Below, in pieces: positions 28,701-37,700 of a stretch of 64,000 bases of DNA. The notes beneath the pieces were generated by a model that had not been told where the DNA came from, did not search any database, and worked only from the letters and a program-made list of their open reading frames with translations. Source of the stretch: Apus apus (taxonomy: Eukaryota; Chordata; Aves; Apodiformes; Apodidae); contig NC_067294.1 of NCBI RefSeq assembly GCF_020740795.1, positions 4,216,001 through 4,280,000 on the forward strand, in the 5' to 3' direction. The position numbers and the translations under genes are program-made. Position 1 is the stretch's first letter; each line of letters opens with the position of its first letter.

Positions 28701-31700
28701 GTGACTGCAAATCAGCACTGGCAGGGCTGAGCCTTGAAACTACAACTCCTGTGCCAGCAACTTCTTTGATGTGCACCATGAACATTTAGGGCACTGCACA
28801 CGTGGCTTGATGTTAATGATGTGTTTTCATGACCCAAGGTCTTGTTAAGGGGGAAGAAAACCAACCCAAAAAGCAGTGAGCCAAACCTCATAGTAAGCTT
28901 CCCATGACTCAGATGCTACCCACTCACCCCATACCCCAACAACCACCCCATACCCAAATTCCATGCCTCAAGAAATTAGTCCCAGCATTCCCCTACATCA
29001 AGTGCAGCAAACTGCAGACCTAACTGCACACCACTTCTCTCAAGGAAAAAGAACCCTTTCCCCACAGGCCATGCCTACTGCCTCTACTGCAGCTCCTGCT
29101 GGAGACACAGCCAGAAGCCCCTGGGTTTGCAATGGCCCATTCAACCCAAATACAGTGTCCGGTGTGGAGAAGAGTACCTGTAAACATCGCACAGAAATAG
29201 GGGCTGCAGGCCGCAAGGACCACGCGGTGAGCTTCCATCTCCACAGTTTCAGCCACAATCACCACATCGCAGAGGAGCCGTTTGCTGGAAAGACACCAGA
29301 AAAGACAAAGATAATTTCTGAACTCTTGGTCAGGCAAAAAGCTGAAAAAGTAAGCAGAGATCCCACCACTCTGGACAAGACAGGCACCCAAGCTTCTGCC
29401 AAATCCCAGTGGAAGGTCCTCTAATCCTTCAGCTACCAGCTCCTATCAGTGTTTGCCTACAAAGTGAAGCCTGAATTCTCCCAATGCTGCAGTCCTGTCT
29501 GGTTCTGCTTTTCCCATAAAAAAATACCTGGAAGTCAAACTAGGCATACATGCTGCCTGAAGAATGGATGGATAAGGGGCTCCTTTCACCTCTCAGACAA
29601 GTAGGGCTTGGAGAAGGCATAGAAGAGTTTCAAGCTCTAGTAGATCTTTAAGACAAGAAACTGTGCAAGGAAACACCAGCAGCACATTCACCTTCCCACA
29701 GGGGAAATGTAGAGTGGAAAAATTAAGTTATTTCTGTACTTCTATCTTTGGCCCTAAAGAACGTGACCACCAAAACACCTCCTGACACTGAGGAGCACAG
29801 AGACTGCCTCAGCCCTCTCTCAGTGACATGTCAATCACTTGTGTTTGTCCAGAGGTTTGAGGACTTAGTTTACCACATGAAACAGTCTAGGATTAAGAGT
29901 CATTGAGATAAAGCACAGGGTTTTAAACAGAAACCAAAAAACTTCTGAGCTCCCCCACTGACTCATTGTACAGCTTTGGAAAAGTCACTTCATTAACTAG
30001 TGACCTTTTCTACCAGCCCCACACATATCCTTTGAGGATTCATTAGTTAATGTTTGCACAGGGCTTTTGAGGTGCAGGCAGATAGAAGTTCTCAGCCTCC
30101 CAATAAGTTGGTTTAAGATGTTTGAGCATACAAATGCAAAATAAGGGTGTTATTTTCAAATGTCAAGCCTGAAAAAGGATCAGGTCTGTAAATCTAGACA
30201 TTGCCTTCTCCTCAGAAGTCGTTATCACCACACTGCACTTTGTCTTTAGGAAGCTGCGTATCAAATAAACACAGAGCTTCTAATGGACTAGGTATGTCTC
30301 CTCCATACAGTGGAATACACAAACAAAACATCTGCAAAATGGAGGGTGATAGTTGGAAAACAAAAAGAAAGGAACTGGTAGTCCACGCTCTACATTCACC
30401 CCAGTTTGGAAGGAGTGATGGCAATAGGAGAAGTCTCTTAATGAAGGCTTCCTTATTTCCTTCAGCTTACGTAAAAGGTGCCCTGTTTGATTCCTCTCTG
30501 GACTACAGTTATCTAAAGTATTACTCATGAAATTGATTTCATCTACATTTGAAAGCTAAAAATTTCAAGTGAGCAATATATTGTAAATAGGCTGGAGGCT
30601 TAGCAAGATTTTCCTAGACCCTCTGTATAATAAGATTTCTGGACACATTTGAAAGGAGGCACTATTATTCAAGGTAGCTATTAACACTGATTATTGACAG
30701 CTTAACAGATTGCAAGTCCAATGCACATACAATAGCTGTGAGAACTCTATATGCCAGAACAGCAGCAGGAGCTGACAAAAAGGAGTGCGCAGAAGAAAAC
30801 ATCAAACAGGTGCTTAAGGGCAGCTTTCAGTCTTCTATGTTTTATCACTTCAGCACAAGATCTAGCTAACTACAGGCACTAAGAAACATCATCCCTCTCC
30901 AGCTATTCCCACTATGCTTCATTTAACAAAGGAATAATAGCAGCACAATAGATTTCTGAATATAGCTGCACAAATCTCTATTTTCAGATCCTCTGCTTTC
31001 AGGACAAAGAAAGGACTAGAGGGATGTCGATTAAAAAAAAAAATTAAAAATCACACTATTTGGTGTAGTTGTTACAAGGGAAGAATATTTCCATGTTCTG
31101 TTCCTATGCAACTGAGAATCACTGTCAGACATCAATGGAAAGTGACATTTCTAATCCTTCTCCACACCAGAGAACGTGTGTATTGGGAAACTACTTAATT
31201 CACATAAGACCTCTCTTCTGTGGGTTAAGTAGTTTCCCAGTATATTATTACAGCATCTCTTGAGTACTTGGAGTGTGCAGGAAGAGTAAAGGGTGTTATC
31301 TGCTTTTCTCATACCATCTGGACTGTGAGGGGGCACATACGTTCAGGCGTATGACACGTGTACTTTCCATGGCAATTATGTTAAAAACTGGGTTTCTAAG
31401 CTGCACTTTGAATGGTAAAGGACTGAAATGAACTAGTCAGAGAAATGCTCACTGAACTTCTGTCTGGGCTGTGGGATGACAACAACCAAGAAACAACTCA
31501 GGTCTAACCACTGTCACCACATTGCTGACATGATGACAGAGGTTCTTGAAGACTGTTCAGTGATATTTTTTTCAGCCTCCATTCTCCCTGTACCCATGCA
31601 GCTCGGTGGAGACCAGCCTGGTCTCTCTTAACCAATGTCAGGATTTTTAAATTTGCAAGTAGAGAGCTGACATTGTTCCTGAGTTGTTTTTTTTTCCACC

Positions 31701-34700
31701 CCCTACTTTGGAGTCCTAAGTCCAGACTGAGTGACACTGCTCGTTAGAGAATAAGAACAGCACATTAATAATCTTTGGTTTGTAATTATGCGTAGGTGTC
31801 TTAATGTCTGTAATGTTCTATTATTGGTTTTCAGACCATTAACTCTGTTAAGAACATAGTTTACAGCTGAATTTGCTGTAAGTAATGGAAAAGATGAAAT
31901 TAATTATAATCTATAAATGAAGGTTATTGATTAGAGAATGCTTTTGAGCCACAGTTGGCTTCCTTCTGCTGGGAAGATGGAGAGGTCTGAGACTGGGAAG
32001 AGCAACGCACCACAAAAGGGCTATATTTTAGCTGCCTCTTCCTGCTTGTTTATTAATACCCCACACAACCATTAGCTGCGACAAAGATGGCACAGATTTT
32101 CTTCTAAGTCTCCCAGGAGCCTCTCCATTCTGACCAGCACATTTCTGCTAAACCAGAGAGGGTGCCCATGAAGTCAAAAGCGTACCTCCGTAATTCATTC
32201 ATGACCTTGAATGCCTTTTTCATGTGAGAGTGGTTGACAGTCACCGTGCGCTGGTCCTTTTCATCTTCAGCTGCCTCAGAGGATCGGGAGCTCTGCTTAA
32301 TGCTAAAAACAGAGAGAAAGAAGGAGCAGAAAGTTTGATTCAATGACTCTATGAAAAAAGTATCATAAAACTGCAGCATAGAGTATTATGCACAGAACTA
32401 CTTGCACATTTGTTAGTCAGCTCAGGTTCGTCATATGAAGAGCATCACAAAATGCAGCAACTTCTCTGCATGGACGTTGAAAGCCAACCTAGCCCACATT
32501 TCAGTCAGCAGGGAAGAAAAGGAAAAAGTGCTAAACACTTGAGGACAAAGCCCAGCCTTGCAGGCTTCAAGTCAAGTCAGAACATAATTGCCTCACTGAA
32601 TAGAGGTAGACTTCAGCACCGGGAACTACAAGAGTACCATAGGTACTTTAACATCCACACAAAGAGAAGTTTAGGCCCCAATGTCCCATCAGAAAAACAC
32701 AAGCATACAATACATTACTTGTATCTTCTTCCATTGATGCAAGTAGAAAAGGACTACTAAAACTCCCTGCACAGCTTCCAAAGCATTAGCTTCACAGAGG
32801 CTACATCCCATTTCCAGTTTAGAAATAGGTCTGTTTAGTGCCACTGAAATGTACAGAAAGAATTATTAAACCACACTTTCATACCAGAACCACCAGCTAT
32901 ACAGGTAACATCAAACCAGATGCACTCAGTTATGTGCTGTGTTTAACCAGGCCAACAGGTGCCTAAGGCACACACGCGTCCTCATTACTTTGTTGGGAGC
33001 ATTGGCTCTTTATACAGAATTGACATCAGGTCAATAACTCTATCTCCCCAGCCTGAAAGTGTGTGAAACCACTCAGAGCTAAAGAAAAAGCAGCACTCAG
33101 AGCCAGGTCCCTGTTCTGCTTAGACCCAGAGCTCAGCCTTCAAACCTGCCAGCCAAGCAAGGCTGTCCATGTCAAAAGCCAATCCCAAGCCAATGGCAAA
33201 TCTCAGGAGATGACCCCATGGCCACCACCCACCTGAGTGCAGACCTCCTCAGAGTTTTCCTTCCAAAGGACCGTCTCCCTAAGCTTCACATTTGATTCCT
33301 CCTCCCTGCCACACTTCTTCGATGGGCCTGTATCATGATAAAAGACTGAATAGGGTTAAACCAACAGTCTGGGCAGCCCAGGATCCTGCCTCTATCAGTG
33401 ATCAGAAGATGGTATCTGAACAAGGGTACCAAGCCAGGGAAGTGTGGAAGGATCCTTACCCAGAACAGCCTGCCAGCCTCTGCTAAGGTGTGTATGCACG
33501 CACATACATAACTATATACGTGTCTACTCGCACACAGCGACTTTTCCTTTGTAAAAAACACATTATTCACAATCCCTTGACAGTGTGAAGCTCTTGCTGA
33601 ACACTGCACCCCTCCCCCCCCACTGCCTGCTCCTGACCAGTAGCTCTTACCAGCACCATGTCCCTTGAGACCACACGAAGATCTTTGCCCCCCAGCTGTC
33701 CTGGTGGGTTGCACTGTCCCTCTTCTAGAAACAAGACACTGAATAGCAGCCAAGCTGCACGCAGCTCAGATACACGCCTGCATACTGAGTGGCCTCCAGC
33801 TTTGTGCCTGAGACAAAGGTTAATGCCAGAAACCAGCCAAGTCCAATTCCTTCACTTTGCTGAGCAAGTGAAATATGTTCAATCATAAGTGAAGCTGCCA
33901 GGCTGAGCACAACATCACTTAGTGCATGTCCCAGATGAGGGAAACAACTTCCCAGACTGTGTCACAGTCATCATCCAATTAGCTTAGTATGGATGGTTAA
34001 AAAAAAAAAAAATCAGAAAGAAGAGATCTGTTAGATGTTTGGTATTCAAAGGACTGGTACCAGGCAACAACACAACCAGCTTTTCTATCCCCAAAGAAAG
34101 CTGAACTCATACTTTGCTGCACACACAGCCAGCGGTGATCACAGGCACAGAGCAGCGGCAGCAGCCTGCTCTGCCCCAGGGCTGTGTGCTCCAGCCAGGG
34201 AGTCTCCTTGCTCCAGAGTCATGACCAAATTCAGCTAAGCCTCAGTGTTGCATCTACCAAAAACCCTGGTTGAAATCTTAGGCCAAGTGAAGTCTGACCA
34301 CAGTTTTAAACACCCCAGCATAAACCCTTGTTTTCTAAACAGCTCGACCTGCCCTTGCGGCAAGCTGGAGCCAAGGAGTGAAAAATGAGGCTCTGCAAGT
34401 GCAAGGGACTTCACAGATCTTTCAGTCTACAAAGGCAAAAAATATACTGGAAGCAAACAAAACAACTAAAAAGGAAAGAAGAAGGAAAAAAAAGGAAAGT
34501 GAAACAGAAAGGCAGTAGCAGGGACAACTGTACCCATTGCTCCTGGGGCGGGACAGCTGGACCGATGCCGGACACACTTGGGTCATCATCAAAGACAGAC
34601 CTCGTGGGGTCCAAAACCAAGTGGTGCACACAAAAATCATGGGGCTTCTTTAACAAGGAAAAGCACACTGCTGAAATTTATTTATTAGCACATCAGTGTT

Positions 34701-37700
34701 GGAGACCAAAGATTCATTATGCTCCAACTTTTCTGCTGGCAAGAGATACAGTTCAAAGGACACGGCAAGTTTCACTGAACACCAAAGTAAATGTCAGATC
34801 AACAAGCCTTCATAAAAAGTCTCAACTTCACCAACTACTGTCTGTGTATTTTAAAAGCAAAAACCTTGCTTCAGAATTTCTGAAAAAGATCAATCAGTTT
34901 TTCCTAAAAAGCATGAGAAGTCACTTTTTAAAAGGCATCCTAAAAGACATCCTCAGCTGTGTTAGCAGGGCTGGGTTTGGCCAAAGGCTCACCAGAAGAA
35001 AATACTGCAGATTGTCTGATTTAAAACTTGTTTCAAAAAAATCAAGATATGCTATTTAAAGTTTTTTCAAATGACTCATATAAAAAACACATTTGAAAAA
35101 TTAATGGCCAAGAGCCTTTAACTCATCTTTGAGACTGACTCAGCTTCCACAGAACTGTGTTCCAGTAAAGGAAGGAGGATGATTTTTATCTGGAAGAAGG
35201 ATTTCACACCCCCATGCACACACTCTCAGAGATCACTGACACATTTCCAAAATAAAAATGCAAGAACCCAAATGCTCCAAGCAAATGCAACCTGCCACAA
35301 AGCAAAACCTACCCTGAGAAGACCAAAGCAGCCCATTGCATAGTCCTTTTCTGACTTTTTTTTCCCCACAACACTAAGAATGATTACGTTTATTATATTG
35401 TTGTTATATTAATGGAGCAACACAAAGGAGGAACAGGGTCCTGATCAAAGGCACGGGGTAAGATCACTGGGATGTGCAGAAGCCTCTGCATCCTGTGACA
35501 CAGAGACTTACCCCCCAGCACCTTCACGTTTCTCCTACCACACCAGCAAGACTCGCAAGCAGGCTGCCAGCAGCAATTTGTTCTATTCCTGGGCTATCTG
35601 AGGCCGTGCACCAAGTGAATGGACAAATTATTTAATTTCCCTAGGCCAGATGAACATCCTCATTAGGGACACAGCAAGATTCTCCTAAAATAAGCAGAAG
35701 CTCTTACTTTCAGAGAGTGCCAACCCTGCTGTCACCTCCTGCGTGGCCTTTCAACGCTGTCCCCAAGCAGAACAAACAAACCCTGGTTTGAGAGTCCCTG
35801 ATTAAGCCAGTGAAGCTAATCAGAACCCTGTTTACAATGTGTTCTCCTCTGCAAGTCCCACAAGCAGAGCTCAGCTAAAGCCCCCCCGTGGGCTCTCAGC
35901 ACAGCTCCTGCCTGCATGCAGCCACATACCAACCAACAAGAGGTATTTTTAAAAGCCTCCAACCCATAGCTCTGCTGCACCCATGTATCAACTATAAAGT
36001 TGGGTTGCCTTAGTTACCAGCAGTAATTACAGATGTCTTTGTAGATTACATGAAAGGATAAAAGCTTCCCTTAGAGCTAAACTGTCCCCTGGCAAGATTA
36101 TTGCCGTGCAGAGAAGTGGTGAACCTCAGGAACAAAAAACCCAGCTCTGCCAAAACCAATTCTACCACTGGCTTCACTGGAGCCAGCAGCTTGCCCTAAA
36201 GGGGAGGCAGATCTGAAATACACTCTCTTCGGAGCCAGAGAAGGATGGGCTTCTGCTTGTGTTTCTTGGACAACAGCTGTGAGGCTCAGCTCCTCGCCCA
36301 TGTGTGAACACCATGAAGGTCCCCCTGCACTAGGCTCTCACACTGGAGAGGTGATGAGACACCAGACATTTCCAGTCCAGCCTCATCCCACTGTGCGGTA
36401 CTAGGGGGTGTCTCCAGGAGCTCCATCCTTTCCTGCTCTGCTCTCCCAGGTTGTCCCACAGCACCACAGAGCTTCAGCCACCCCAAGGTTGGCCGAACAA
36501 TCAACAGGGCTCCCCAACCTGTTTTCCTACAGCACAGGCAATCCAACACCTCTGTGGGCACTTCATACCCTTATACTAACTTAAAAGTGACACGCTAACT
36601 AAATTTTCAAAGCTTCTTTGCGGGATATGTTACAATTATCACTGTAAAATGTTAATCTTCAGAGTCTGAAAGATTTGACATAGCTCTGATCTAAAAATGT
36701 CATCGATACCCAATAGTATTTACTAGCCCTTAAAACTTAAATGCCCCTTCTAAGATAAATGGAGACCAAGATATTAATTTACTCTTAGCAAAATTGAAAA
36801 TTGCTTCACCTTAACTGAGCAATTCACTGTTTAAAATCAATGGACAAAATCATGCAGCAAATGTGACAGAAGGAATCCAAATACTTTAATGGATTTTGAT
36901 AGGATTTCAGAGAAAGCTATTAAAACATATGGGAGGTACCATAATAGAATGTTGGAGTTTTTTAATGGCAATATTATTTTCCTATTTTGTTGACTTTTTC
37001 AGTGCCTACATCAACACGGAAACATCAGCTTAGAAAAAACACAGAACTGGTATACAACAGATCCCCAAGAGGAAAATCATATCAAAGGAGACCTCAGAGG
37101 AAAACGAGACTTCAGGAGAAGAAAAGCCTTTGCTGACGGTAATGGAAACAATACAAAATAACTCAAATATGACAATACTATTTGCTTTCTAAGGCAAATA
37201 CTGTATTTCTCAATACTGTGAAGAGACTACCCATGCAGGTTTTTAATTCAACACCAAAAATAAAATGCAGTATTCCAGGTCTTTTTCCTCATTCAAACTA
37301 CAACACATTTTGCAAATTCAGACCAAGAGTTCCATGCCCTACCACACAGCACTACATAATTTCTCCATAAAATGCAAGTGCCTGTCAGCACAGTAAGAGA
37401 GAATCAAGAATCTGAAATTTGTTGCCAAACATGAATGTTTCAGGTTAAATCCCCCTTGCCCAGAGCTGCTTCTGCCCATACACAATGACATGGGCACATG
37501 ATACCACTGAACAACTCGGACGTGCCGGTTATCAGGATATTTGAGTCCTGGTAGGCTTGGGACCAGAGTCAGAGGTGATGCGAGCACCAATGACGTGCTC
37601 CCCACTGACTACAAAAATGGAAAAAGCAATAACATTAAAAACCAGGGGGAATTCTGCTGTCATGAGAGTCACAGAGTGTAACGTTTGAGGCCTAATCTGC

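Larger units (their letters stand above)
24185..29177 (-). other. KLHL3: KLHL3 intron 3
   Basis: 4993 bp between exons 4 and 3. An AT-rich low-complexity tract lies at about 24545-24600, an A/C-rich tract at about 24917-24960 and a CpG-rich patch at about 25855-25935, with scattered CpG to 26360. A further GC-rich stretch lies at about 27640-27775. Confidence 0.9.
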
